64,000 bases of DNA from Rubritepida flocculans DSM 14296 (GTDB taxonomy: Bacteria; Pseudomonadota; Alphaproteobacteria; Acetobacterales; Acetobacteraceae), in the NCBI RefSeq assembly GCF_000425365.1, contig NZ_AUDH01000002.1, positions 248,001 through 312,000 of the forward strand. Direction: 5' to 3'. The notes under the pieces were generated by a model that did not search any database, had not been told where the DNA came from, and was given only the letters and a program-made list of their open reading frames with translations. A program made the translations under genes and the position numbers. Shown one piece after another: positions 9,187 through 16,852 of the stretch. Position 1 is the stretch's first letter. Every line of letters starts with the position of its first letter.

Positions 9187-9651
9187 ATGCCGCTCTACGA
9201 ATGCGTGTTCATCGCGCGCAACGACGTCACCCAGCAGCAGGTCGAGGCGATCGCCGACCAGATGGCCGCCGTGCTCGGCGAGCAGGGCGGCGAGGTGAAG
9301 AAGCGCGAATACTGGGGCCTGCGCGGCCTCGCCTACCGCATCAAGAAGAACCGCAAGGGGCACTACATGCTCCTCGGGATCGACGCGCCGCCGGCCGCCA
9401 TGCAGGAGGTGGAGCGCCAGCTCGGCCTGCACGAGGACGTGTTGCGCGAGATGACCATCCGCGTCGAGGCGATCGAGGAGGCGCCCTCGGCCATCCTCGC
9501 CAAGCGCGGCGAGGAGCGCGAGCGCGGCTTCCGCGGGCCCAAGCCGGCCGGGCGCTTCGCCTCCGGCCGCGGCCGCGGCGGCGATGACCGCGAGGAGTTC
9601 CGCGCCCGCCCGCGCGACGAGCTCGACATGTCCATGAACGAGGAGGTCTGA
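9187..9651 (+). CDS. rpsF: 30S ribosomal protein bS6
   Basis: A 154-residue S6 protein that binds 16S rRNA with S18 on the small-subunit platform. The core ([45 protein letters not shown]) covers residues 1-105. A charged Gly/Arg/Glu-rich tail follows, as in other alphaproteobacteria. The ATG at 9187 is preceded by AGGGAGAG at about 6 bases; the same frame is open further upstream, but that extension is not family sequence. It is the first gene of the rpsF-rpsR-DUF2232-rplI operon. Confidence 0.97.
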   Translation: MPLYECVFIARNDVTQQQVEAIADQMAAVLGEQGGEVKKREYWGLRGLAYRIKKNRKGHYMLLGIDAPPAAMQEVERQLGLHEDVLREMTIRVEAIEEAPSAILAKRGEERERGFRGPKPAGRFASGRGRGGDDREEFRARPRDELDMSMNEEV

Positions 9652-9655
9652 GCCG

Positions 9656-9934
9656 ATGAGCGAGAGCCTCGAGCCTAACATCGCCAACCGCCGCCCCGCC
9701 GTGGGGGCGCGCCGGCCCTTCTACCGCCGCAAGAAGTCCTGCCCCTTCTCCGGCCCCAACGCGCCAAAGATCGACTACAAGGACGTGCGGCTGCTCTCCC
9801 GCTTCCTCAGCGAGCGCGGGAAGATCGTGCCCTCGCGCATCACGGCGGTGAGCGGCAAGAAGCAGCGGGAACTCGCGCAGGCGATCAAGCGCGCGCGCTT
9901 CCTCGCGCTGCTGCCCTACGTCATCAACGACTGA
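9656..9934 (+). CDS. rpsR: 30S ribosomal protein bS18
   Basis: A 92-residue S18 with the conserved core ([55 protein letters not shown]). Its ribosome binding site AGGAGG lies inside the last codons of rpsF, and the genes are four bases apart, so translation is tightly linked. It pairs with bS6 on the 30S platform. Confidence 0.97.
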   Translation: MSESLEPNIANRRPAVGARRPFYRRKKSCPFSGPNAPKIDYKDVRLLSRFLSERGKIVPSRITAVSGKKQRELAQAIKRARFLALLPYVIND

Positions 9935-9959
9935 GCGGGCGGGACGGGAGCCGGGCGCC

Positions 9960-10868
9960 GTGAGCGGTGCGGGACAGGCGGGCCAACCGGGCCAGGCGGC
10001 GATGCTCGCCGCGGGCGCGGCCGGGCTCGTCTCGGCCGTGCTGGCGCTCTGGGCCATGCGGGGGCTGCCCTTCGGCGCGCTGCTGCTGTGGCTCGCGCCG
10101 CTGCCGCTCTTCGCGGCCGCCTCGGGCTTCGGCCCGCGCGTGGCCTGGGGGGCGGCGGGCATCGGCGCGCTGGCGGTGGCGATCGGCAGCAACAGCCTGG
10201 GGGCCGCGCTCTACCTCGGCGCCTTCGCCCTGCCGGCGGCGCTGATCGCGGCCACCGCCTTCCCGGGCGGCGCGCCGGCGGGCCGGCTCGACCTCTCCAC
10301 GCCGCTCGCGCTGCTCGGCCTGTGGCCGACGCTGGTGCTCGCCCTGGTCGCGCTCATGGTGAGCGACCTCGAGGGCGCCATGCGCGAGGCGGTGAGCCAG
10401 GGGGTGCGCCGGATGGGCGTGCCGCTGGCCGAGGAGATGATCGAGCAGATCGCCCGCGTGAAGGCGGCGGCGGTGGGGTTCTGGACGGCGCTGCTCATGC
10501 TCGGCAACGGGCTGGCGGGGCAGCGGCTGATGGAGCGGCAGGGCCTTGCTCTCGCGCCGCTGCCCGAGGCCGACGACCTGCGCCTGCCCGGCTGGTACGC
10601 GCCGCTGCCGCTGCTGGCGCTGGCGGCCTGGGCGGCCTTCGGCGGCGTGCTGACCATCTCGGCGCTGCTGATCCTGCTGATCCCCTTCTTCCTGCTCGGC
10701 GTGGTGGGGGTGCACCGGCGGCTGCGCGGGCGGGCAGGGCGGCTGGCCTTTCTCGCCGGCTTCTACCTGCTGATGCTCCTCTTCCTGCAGATCATGGCCC
10801 CGCTGCTGGTCGGCGTGGGCCTGTTCGACCAGTTCCGGCGGCGCGCCGCGCCGTCCAACCCGACGTGA
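9960..10868 (+). CDS. DUF2232 polytopic membrane protein
   Basis: A 302-residue protein with about eight hydrophobic helices, GTG start. It sits between rpsR and rplI, the characteristic position of DUF2232 proteins in alphaproteobacteria. The conserved region around residues 150-190 (EMIEQIARVKAAAVGFWTALLMLGNGLAGQRL) and the final helices ending GVGLFDQFRRR match that family as recalled. The function is unknown; distant links to S-component-like or YybS-type membrane proteins are reported for related families. The start at 9960 follows GGGACGGGAG. Co-transcription with the ribosomal genes is implied by spacing under 30 bases on each side. Confidence 0.82.
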   Translation: MSGAGQAGQPGQAAMLAAGAAGLVSAVLALWAMRGLPFGALLLWLAPLPLFAAASGFGPRVAWGAAGIGALAVAIGSNSLGAALYLGAFALPAALIAATAFPGGAPAGRLDLSTPLALLGLWPTLVLALVALMVSDLEGAMREAVSQGVRRMGVPLAEEMIEQIARVKAAAVGFWTALLMLGNGLAGQRLMERQGLALAPLPEADDLRLPGWYAPLPLLALAAWAAFGGVLTISALLILLIPFFLLGVVGVHRRLRGRAGRLAFLAGFYLLMLLFLQIMAPLLVGVGLFDQFRRRAAPSNPT

Positions 10869-10892
10869 ACTCCGATCCCGAAAGGGCGTGCC

Positions 10893-11444
10893 ATGATTGA
10901 ACTGATTCTGATGCAGCGCGTGGAAAAGCTCGGCCAGATGGGCGAGCTGGTGAAGGTCAAGCCCGGCTACGCGCGCAACTACCTGCTGCCGCAGGGCAAG
11001 GCCATCCGCGCCACCAAGGCGAACATCGCGCAGTTCGAGGCGCAGCGCGCGCAGCTCGAGGCGCAGAACCTCAAGCGCCGCGAGGAGGCCGAGCGCGTGG
11101 CCGAGCGCATGGAGGGCCTCTCCGTCGTGCTCATCCGCTCGGCGGGCGAGAGCGGCAGCCTCTACGGCTCCGTCTCCGCGCGCGACATCGCGGAGGCCTG
11201 CAAGGCCGCGGGCCTCAACATCTCCCGCCAGCAGGTGCTGCTGGACGCGCCGATCAAGACGCTCGGCCTCTCCACCGTGCGCGTGGAGCTGCACCCGGAG
11301 GTGCTGCTGCCCGTTGTGGTGAACGTGGCGCGCAGCCCCGAGGAGGCCGAGAAGCAGGCGCGCGGCGAGGAGATCGTCCGCGAGGAGGAGATCACCCTCG
11401 AGGAGGAGCTGGTCGCCGAGCTCGGGGCCGCCACGCGCGAGTGA
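10893..11444 (+). CDS. rplI: 50S ribosomal protein bL9
   Basis: A 183-residue L9 that binds 23S rRNA at the base of the L1 stalk. The N-terminal domain ([35 protein letters not shown]), the long connecting helix ([19 protein letters not shown]) and the C-terminal domain ([25 protein letters not shown]) are all present. An acidic tail beyond residue 150 makes it longer than the E. coli protein. It ends the ribosomal operon and is followed by an intrinsic terminator. Confidence 0.97.
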   Translation: MIELILMQRVEKLGQMGELVKVKPGYARNYLLPQGKAIRATKANIAQFEAQRAQLEAQNLKRREEAERVAERMEGLSVVLIRSAGESGSLYGSVSARDIAEACKAAGLNISRQQVLLDAPIKTLGLSTVRVELHPEVLLPVVVNVARSPEEAEKQARGEEIVREEEITLEEELVAELGAATRE

Positions 11445-11475
11445 TCCGGCCGGCCTCGGCCGGGCGGCGAACAGG

Positions 11476-11504
11476 GGGCGGTGCGCGGGCGCGCCGCCCT
11501 CTTT
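11476..11504 (+). terminator. Intrinsic terminator after rplI
   Basis: GGGCGGTGCGC (11476-11486) pairs with GCGCGCCGCCC (11489-11499), with one G-T pair and an opened apical loop, followed by TCTTTCG. The U-run is short, but the stem is long and lies 32 bases after the rplI stop. Confidence 0.7.
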
Positions 11505-11540
11505 CGCGTTGCCCCTTTCGCGTTGCCCCTTTCGCGTTCT
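11501..11540. repeat. 14-bp tandem repeat, 2.7 copies
   Basis: CTTTCGCGTTGCCC at 11501-11514 and 11515-11528 is followed by a partial third copy from 11529 (CTTTCGCGTT). The array begins in the terminator tail and ends just before the LysE promoter region. Confidence 0.9.
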
Positions 11541-11553
11541 GGGGGGGCAAGAA

Positions 11554-11572
11554 ACGTCAGCTATATTGACGT
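11554..11572. promoter_or_regulatory. Inverted repeat ACGTCA-N7-TGACGT over a -10-like box
   Basis: Perfect six-base arms (11554-11559 and 11567-11572) flank GCTATAT. The overlapping TATATT (11562-11567) could be a -10 element, placing transcription start near 11574 and a short leader before the LysE ATG at 11602. A dimeric repressor site is inferred; no -35 is obvious and no regulator gene is adjacent. Confidence 0.4.
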
Positions 11573-11601
11573 AATTGCCGCCGCGCGCGAGCCTCCCGCG
11601 C

Positions 11602-12189
11602 ATGGACGCGCCGCTCGCCCTGATGGGCTTCGCCATCGCCACCTCGGCCACGCCGGGGCCGAACACGCTGATGGTCTCGGCGGCGGCGGCGCAGGTCGGC
11701 CTGCGGCGGCTGGCCCCGCACATGATGGGCGTCACGCTCGGCTTTCCGGCCATGATGCTGGTGATCGGGCTCGGGCTGGAGGCGCCCTTCCAGGCCCTGC
11801 CCTGGCTGCATGGGCTGCTGCGGGCGGCGGGCAGCGCCTGGCTGCTCTGGCTCGCCTTCCGGATCGCCACCGCCCCGCCGCCGGGCGAGGGGCCGGCGCG
11901 GCCGCCGCTCGGCTTCTGGGGAGCGGTCGCCTTCCAGTGGATCAACCCCAAGGCCTGGATGATCGCGCTGGCCGCCGTGCCCGCCTTCACCAGCCCGGCC
12001 GCGCCCATGCCGCCGCAGGTGCTGCTGCTGGCCGCCATCTTCGCCGCCTGCACCCTGCCGACGCTCTGGCTCTGGGCGGTGATCGGGGTGGGCGCGCGCC
12101 GCCTGCTCGCCACGCCGCGCCAGGCGCGCGCCTTCAATGCGAGCATGGCGCTGCTGCTGGTGCTGAGCCTGGTGCCGGCCTGGCTGTAG
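11602..12189 (+). CDS. LysE/RhtB-family amino acid exporter
   Basis: A 195-residue inner-membrane protein with about six hydrophobic helices. The N-terminal signature MGFAIATSATPGPNTLMV and central FQWINPKAWMIALAAVPAF are hallmarks of the LysE/RhtB family, which exports amino acids or their derivatives. The substrate cannot be predicted. The ATG at 11602 is preferred to a TTG at 11575, because the family starts close to the first helix and the upstream region contains the promoter-like palindrome. No ribosome binding site is clear. Confidence 0.88.
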   Translation: MDAPLALMGFAIATSATPGPNTLMVSAAAAQVGLRRLAPHMMGVTLGFPAMMLVIGLGLEAPFQALPWLHGLLRAAGSAWLLWLAFRIATAPPPGEGPARPPLGFWGAVAFQWINPKAWMIALAAVPAFTSPAAPMPPQVLLLAAIFAACTLPTLWLWAVIGVGARRLLATPRQARAFNASMALLLVLSLVPAWL

Positions 12190-12217
12190 GCCCGTCCGAG
12201 CGCCATGCGGCGGAAAA

Positions 12218-12233
12218 GGCCGGCGGCCGCGCC
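12218..12233. repeat. GGCCGGCGGCCGCGCC gene-end element, copy 1
   Basis: A 16-mer located 29 bases after the lysE-type gene stop, identical to 13397-13412 after the next gene. It can fold on itself (CCGGC/GCCGG). It belongs to a set of GGCCGGCG motifs found after stop codons in this window. Confidence 0.6.
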
Positions 12234-12334
12234 GGACCTCTCCTGCTCCTGGCGGAGAGGCGCGGGCCGCCCCGCCGCCGCCGGGGCCGAGCTTGCCCTC
12301 CGGCGCGGGGCGGGGCATCAGGGCCGGCCCGCCG

Positions 12335-13393
12335 ATGCCGCTTTCCACCCTCCTGCCGATCCTGCTGCTCGCGCCCGGGCTCGCCCTCGTCTCGGCGCTG
12401 GCGGTGCGGGCGATGATCGCGCGCCCCATCCTGGACCACCCCGATGCGCGCAAGGCCCATGCGCGGCCCACGCCCAAGGGCGGCGGGGTGGGGCCGGTGC
12501 TCGCTTTCGTGCTGGGGATGCTCGCGCTCTACCACCTCATCCCGCTGAGCCCGGCGGCCGAGACGCGCTATGTCGGCGTCATCCTGGCGGCGGTGGCCAT
12601 CGCGGGCATCGCGCTGTGGGACGACGTGAAGGATTTCCGCTTCGTCGTGAAGCTGGCCGCGCAGGGGCTGGCGGCGCTGGTGGCGATGGGCTCGGGGCTG
12701 GTGCTGACGCGGCTCTCCCTCCCCGGGCTCGGCCCGCTGGAGCTCGGGCTGCTGGGCTATGGGCTGACGCTGTTCTGGATCCTGGGCTGCACCAACGCGG
12801 TGAACTTCCTCGACGGGATGGATTCGCTGGTGGCGGGCGTGGTGATCATCGCCTCGGCCGCGCTGGCGGCGATCGCGGCCATCGAGGGCGCGTGGTTCGT
12901 GCACGCCGCGGCGCTGTTCCTGCTGGCGGGCTTCCTCGGCTTCCTGCCCTTCAACCTGCCGCCCGCGCGCATCTTCATGGGCGATGTGGGCAGCCAGTTC
13001 GCGGGCTTCATGCTGGCGGTGCTCGGGATCGCCGCCGCCGGCTTCGAGGAGAGCCAGGTGAGCTTCCTCATCGTGCCGCTGCTGCTGTTCGGGCTGCTGT
13101 TCGACGCCGCCTTCACGCTGGTCCGCCGCGCGCTCGCGGGCGAGCGGGTGAGCGCCCCGCACCGCAGCCACCTCTACCAGATGGCGCAGCGGGCGGGGAT
13201 GCCGGTGCGGGTGGTGAGCGGCGCCCATGCCGGCTTCGCCCTGTTCCACGCGGGGCTCGCCTTCCTCTTTCTCGGCCTGGGGCCGGAGCAGAAGCCGCTG
13301 GTCGTGCTGCCGGCGCTGGCGGTGCAGCTCCTCTGGCTCGGCCTGGTGCTCGGGGCGATGCGCCGGGCCGGGATCGGCTTCCGCGACCGCTGA
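12335..13393 (+). CDS. Undecaprenyl-phosphate glycosyl-1-phosphate transferase, WecA/MraY family
   Basis: A 352-residue polytopic enzyme, predicted to move a sugar-1-phosphate from a UDP-sugar to undecaprenyl phosphate, the first step of O-antigen, capsule or enterobacterial-type glycans. Motifs: LDHPDARKAHARPTPKGGG (N-terminal), DDVKDFR (Mg-binding Asp pair), GCTNAVNFLDGMD (WecA/TagO type rather than MraY), MGDVGSQF, and a C-terminal RRALAGERVSAPHRSHLYQ loop with the substrate-binding histidines. The ATG at 12335 places the start directly before the first helix. No other polysaccharide genes are adjacent, so the glycan is unknown. Confidence 0.87.
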   Translation: MPLSTLLPILLLAPGLALVSALAVRAMIARPILDHPDARKAHARPTPKGGGVGPVLAFVLGMLALYHLIPLSPAAETRYVGVILAAVAIAGIALWDDVKDFRFVVKLAAQGLAALVAMGSGLVLTRLSLPGLGPLELGLLGYGLTLFWILGCTNAVNFLDGMDSLVAGVVIIASAALAAIAAIEGAWFVHAAALFLLAGFLGFLPFNLPPARIFMGDVGSQFAGFMLAVLGIAAAGFEESQVSFLIVPLLLFGLLFDAAFTLVRRALAGERVSAPHRSHLYQMAQRAGMPVRVVSGAHAGFALFHAGLAFLFLGLGPEQKPLVVLPALAVQLLWLGLVLGAMRRAGIGFRDR

Positions 13394-13409
13394 TGCGGCC
13401 GGCGGCCGC
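13391..13409. terminator. Stop-codon-linked hairpin between convergent genes
   Basis: GCGGCC (13395-13400) and GGCCGC (13404-13409) form a perfect stem with a three-base loop, starting right after the TGA at 13391-13393. The 14-mer TGATGCGGCCGGCG here recurs at 27611 and 58176. Termination is inferred from position; there is no U-run. Confidence 0.45.
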
Positions 13410-13419
13410 GCCGCCCCGA

Positions 13420-15513
13420 TCAGCCCCCCTCGCCGCGCTTCGCCCGCTCCGCCTCGCGCAGGTAATCCTCGGTGGTGCGGGTCGGCGGGCGCTCGCCGGC
13501 GGCGTAGGGGTCCATCCCGCCCAGCGTCGCCTCCACCACGCGGCAATCCTCGCAGAGATCGAGCACGGCGAGGCGCTGGGGGTCGGTGAACATCCAGTGC
13601 GCGCTGGCCGTCAGCTTCGCCTTCACGCGGGCGATGCTGGCCTTGGTCCCGAACAGCTTGTTGCAGCGCGGGCAGGCGGCCGGCTCCTCCTCCTTCACCA
13701 CCACGGGCTGCGCGGCCTCGGGCGCGAGGTTGAGCCGGGGCTCGAGGGTGATCACCTTCTCCGGGCAGGTGGCGGCGCAGAGGCCGCACTGCACGCAGGC
13801 ATCCTCCAGGAAGCGGAGCTGGGGCGTGTCGGGGTTGGCGGTGAAGGCGCTGGTCGGGCAGACCATGGTGCAGGCGAGGCAGAGGGTGCAGCCCTCCGTC
13901 GCCACCCTGGCGAGGCCGAAGGGCGCCTTCTCCGGCATGGGCAGGATGCCGGCCGGCGCGCCGCTGGCGGCGGCGAGCGCGCGGAAGGCCTGCTTCATCA
14001 CCTCGCGCGGCTTGCCGAGCGGCAGGAAGCTGTCGGCCGTCCAGCCGGCGCGCAGCGGGGCGAGGGCGTAGAGGGCCTCGCCGAGCGCGAAGGGATCGTC
14101 CGTCTCGATGGCGGCGGCGCGGGGCAGGGGGGCGGCGAGGCCGAGCCCCGCCAGCGCGGCCTCGATGTAGCCGAGGTTGCGCAGCGCCCCCTCCACCCCG
14201 TGGCCGCGCCGGGCCGGCAGCAGCAGCCGCACCCCGGCTGCGCCCCAGGCGAAGGCGCCGGCCAGCAGGGAGAGATCCACCTGGCCCATCTCGTTCACGC
14301 GCAGCGGCAGCACCCGGGCGGGCAGCCCCTCGCCATGGCGGGCCAGCGCGTCCATCAGCGCCTCGCCATGCGCCTCGTCGTGCAGGAGGAGGATGCCGTC
14401 GCGCCCGCCCGCCTCGGCATAGCCCATCAGCAGGGCGCGCATCCGCCGGGCCAGCGCATCGGCGGGCGGCAGGGCGTAGGTGATGGCGCCGGTGGGGCAG
14501 ACGGCGGCGCAGGCGCCGCAGCCGGCGCAGATTTCGGCGCTGACCTCGACGAAATCCCGCGTCGCGCCCTGCGCCCCCGGCAGGGCCGAGGCGGCGGGCG
14601 CGGCGGTGAGGGAGGTGATCGCCCCGGTCGGGCAGAGGTCGAGGCAGCGGGTGCAGCCGGTCCTGCGGTTGCGGGAATGGGCGCAGAGCCCGGCCTCCAT
14701 CGTCACGAAGCGCGGCTTGTCGAAGGTGCCGACCAGCTCGCCCGCCGCCGCGACGGCCTTGGCCACCGCCGCCGCGTCGCGCGGGTCGGCGCGCAGATAG
14801 CCCTGGCGCACCTCATGGGAGGGGAAGAGCGGCGCCCGCCCCGTCAGGTCGAGGATGATGTCGCAGCGGCTCGTCGTGCCGTTCTTGCCCTCGCCCCAGA
14901 GGTAATGGGTGCGCGAGGCGGGCGAGGCGGCGGCGGCCTGGTCCACCGTCACGGTGAAGTTGCCGAGCCAGCCCGTCGCCCCCCGCGCCACGCCCTTGAG
15001 CACCGGGAACTCCACCCGCCGCGCGGGGGTGACGGCGGCCTCGCCCGTCAGCAGCACGGTGAGGTCAAGCTTCTCCTGCAGGGCGCGGGCGGCCTCCAGC
15101 GCCACCTCGTCGCGCCCCAGCACCAGGCACACGCCCTGGCTCTGCAGCGAGACGAGCGGCACGGGCGGCATGGGCACGGCGGCGGCGGCCAGCAGCCCGG
15201 CCATCTTGGGCCCGGCCTCGGCGCCCTCGCGGCTCCAGCCCGCCTGCTCGCGGAGGTTCACGAAATCCAGCGTGCCGGCGAAGCCCGCGGCCTCGGCCTC
15301 CTGCTGGAAGAGCGGCGCCTCCTGCGTGCAGGCCACGGTGACGGGCCGGCCCTGCTCCAGCGCGGCGAGGAAGCGGTCGAGCTGGCTGCGGCAGAGCTGC
15401 TCGGCGGTGCGCAGCTCCGCGCCGCGGGCCTGGCAGCCCCTGGAGAGGGCCTTGCCGTCCAGATCCATCGTGTCCTCGCAGGAGCAGACGAAGGCGATTC
15501 GGCTATCCGACAT
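13420..15513 (-). CDS. Multi-cluster 4Fe-4S protein of the formate dehydrogenase island
   Basis: A 697-residue protein. Four ferredoxin-type cluster motifs are visible: C277/C287/C290/C294, C329/C332/C335/C339, C542/C545/C548/C552 and C573/C576/C579/C583. The C-terminal CPRC (614-617) and CEDC (654-657) pairs could bind zinc. The N-terminus FVCSCEDTMD resembles the opening of HdrA-like electron-transfer proteins. Residues 375-432 (VNEMGQVDLSLLAGAFAWGAAGV) resemble an MvhD/FlpD domain that has lost its cysteines. It is divergent from the accessory operon, as in other alphaproteobacterial FDH clusters I recall. Its role is probably electron transfer or cluster assembly for formate dehydrogenase. 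The start at 15513 is chosen because the conserved sequence begins at SRIAFVCSC. Confidence 0.8.
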   Translation of the reverse strand: MSDSRIAFVCSCEDTMDLDGKALSRGCQARGAELRTAEQLCRSQLDRFLAALEQGRPVTVACTQEAPLFQQEAEAAGFAGTLDFVNLREQAGWSREGAEAGPKMAGLLAAAAVPMPPVPLVSLQSQGVCLVLGRDEVALEAARALQEKLDLTVLLTGEAAVTPARRVEFPVLKGVARGATGWLGNFTVTVDQAAAASPASRTHYLWGEGKNGTTSRCDIILDLTGRAPLFPSHEVRQGYLRADPRDAAAVAKAVAAAGELVGTFDKPRFVTMEAGLCAHSRNRRTGCTRCLDLCPTGAITSLTAAPAASALPGAQGATRDFVEVSAEICAGCGACAAVCPTGAITYALPPADALARRMRALLMGYAEAGGRDGILLLHDEAHGEALMDALARHGEGLPARVLPLRVNEMGQVDLSLLAGAFAWGAAGVRLLLPARRGHGVEGALRNLGYIEAALAGLGLAAPLPRAAAIETDDPFALGEALYALAPLRAGWTADSFLPLGKPREVMKQAFRALAAASGAPAGILPMPEKAPFGLARVATEGCTLCLACTMVCPTSAFTANPDTPQLRFLEDACVQCGLCAATCPEKVITLEPRLNLAPEAAQPVVVKEEEPAACPRCNKLFGTKASIARVKAKLTASAHWMFTDPQRLAVLDLCEDCRVVEATLGGMDPYAAGERPPTRTTEDYLREAERAKRGEGG

Positions 15514-15593
15514 GATGGCTCTGGCTTTCTTCCCGGCGCGGCCCGCGCCGCCTATATGGCCCGCGAGTGACGCCCCGATAGATGGGAGGTGAC

Positions 15594-16304
15594 GTGACCG
15601 CAAGCGAGGGCCTGCCGCCCCTGCCCAGCCTCTTCGCGCCGGTGATGCTGCGCGAGGGGGGCGATGCGCTCGCGCGCGCCGTGGAGCTCGCGCCCGAAAC
15701 GGGGCCGGGCTTCGCGCCCACGCGCGGGGCGGGCACGCTGGTCTGGGTGCGCGCCTATGCCCGGGCCGAGGCCGCGGTGGTGCTGGAGCCCGAGCTGCCC
15801 TTCGCCGAGGCGCGGCTCGCCGTGCTCGCGGCCGGCAATGCGCTGGCCGATGCGCTGGCCGCCATCGCCCCGCCCGAGCGGCCGGTGCAGTGGCGCTGGC
15901 CCGGCCGGCTGCTGGTGAATGCGGGCGATGTGGGCGGGCTGCGCTGGGCCGCGCCCCCCGGCACGGCCGAGGACGCGGTGCCGGACTGGCTGGTGGTGGG
16001 CTTCGCCATCCGCATCGCCTGGCCCGAGGGCACCGTCACCGGCGAGCGCCCGGGCGAGACGGCCCTGCACGAGGAAGGCTTCGAGGACATCACCCCCGCC
16101 CTGCTGACGGAATCCTGGGCGCGGCACCTGATGGCCAATCTCGACGAATGGCAGGCGCGCGGGCCGCGCCGCGTCACCGAGAAATTCCTCGCCCGGCTGG
16201 CCGATCCCGCCGCGGAGAAGGGGCTGCGGCGCGGCATCAACCCCAAGGGCGCCGCCCTGGTGCTGGAGCGCGAGGGCGCGCGGAGGGAGCTGCCCCTCGC
16301 ATGA
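15594..16304 (+). CDS. Biotin/lipoate ligase-fold protein of the FDH island
   Basis: A 236-residue protein resembling the biotin/lipoate-protein ligase family annotated at this position in many FDH clusters. The GTG at 15594 is the likely start: an ATG at 15582 lies within GGGAGGTGA, which reads as the ribosome binding site for the GTG. The catalytic-lysine segment of BirA (WPNDI...KLAG) seems to be replaced by WPGRLLVNAGDVGGLRWA, which has no lysine, and the glycine/arginine-rich biotin loop is also absent. Ligase activity is therefore doubtful; a scaffold or cofactor-binding role in maturation is possible. It overlaps the next gene by four bases (ATGA). Confidence 0.7.
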   Translation: MTASEGLPPLPSLFAPVMLREGGDALARAVELAPETGPGFAPTRGAGTLVWVRAYARAEAAVVLEPELPFAEARLAVLAAGNALADALAAIAPPERPVQWRWPGRLLVNAGDVGGLRWAAPPGTAEDAVPDWLVVGFAIRIAWPEGTVTGERPGETALHEEGFEDITPALLTESWARHLMANLDEWQARGPRRVTEKFLARLADPAAEKGLRRGINPKGAALVLEREGARRELPLA

Positions 16305-16852
16305 TCCTGCTGCTGCGCACCCTGCGCCTCGACGCCTCCGACACGCTGATCTTCCCCGCCGCGGCCGAGCCCGGGGAATGGGCGGTGCCCGGCGGCTTCG
16401 CCTTCTGGGACGACGCGCCGGGCAGCCTTTCCGGCAAGCGCCAGCAGGCCTTCCGGGCCGGCTTCCTCGGCCTCTCCTCCTTCGGCTGGTCCACGCTGGT
16501 GGAGGTGGCCGAGGCGAGCCCTGCCGAGCGCGAGGCGGCGCTCGCCGCGCTCGCCGCGCACATCCGCGCCGCCTATGGCGCGCCCGACGAGGCCGCCGCC
16601 CGCGCCGCGGCGGAGGAGGAGCTCGCCTTCGCCGCCTCGCTCTGCGAGGGGCAGGCGCCGGGCACGGTGCTCGCGCTGCACCGCAGCCACGACGAGACGG
16701 GCGCCCAGCGCGAGGCCTTCCGCACGCTGCACCGCCGCGAGACCCCGCATCGGGATTTCGGCGCGCTGCCCGTCTTCGCCATCGCCGCCGTGGAGGAGGA
16801 GGGGCCGGCCGAGCAGCCCGACCTCGCGGCGCTCATCAGGGCCAGGCCATGA
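16301..16852 (+). CDS. DUF6505-family protein of the FDH island
   Basis: A 183-residue soluble protein that starts MILLLRTLRLDASDTLIFPAA and contains GEWAVPGGFAFW and AFRAGFLGLSSFGWSTLVEV. This matches the uncharacterised family (DUF6505 as I recall) that follows the ligase-like gene in alphaproteobacterial formate dehydrogenase clusters. No catalytic motif is evident. ATGA overlaps on both sides (16301-16304 and 16849-16852) show it belongs to one translational unit with its neighbours, consistent with stoichiometric expression. Confidence 0.7.
   Translation: MILLLRTLRLDASDTLIFPAAAEPGEWAVPGGFAFWDDAPGSLSGKRQQAFRAGFLGLSSFGWSTLVEVAEASPAEREAALAALAAHIRAAYGAPDEAAARAAAEEELAFAASLCEGQAPGTVLALHRSHDETGAQREAFRTLHRRETPHRDFGALPVFAIAAVEEEGPAEQPDLAALIRARP

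Noticed and set aside
8980-9687. N-terminal extension of the leuS frame to 9687
   Set aside because: The added 236 residues lie antisense to rpsF and are low-complexity; LeuS homologues start near 8979.
15582-15593. ATG at 15582 as the start of the ligase-fold gene
   Set aside because: This ATG is part of the GGGAGGTGA sequence that fits a ribosome binding site for the GTG at 15594.
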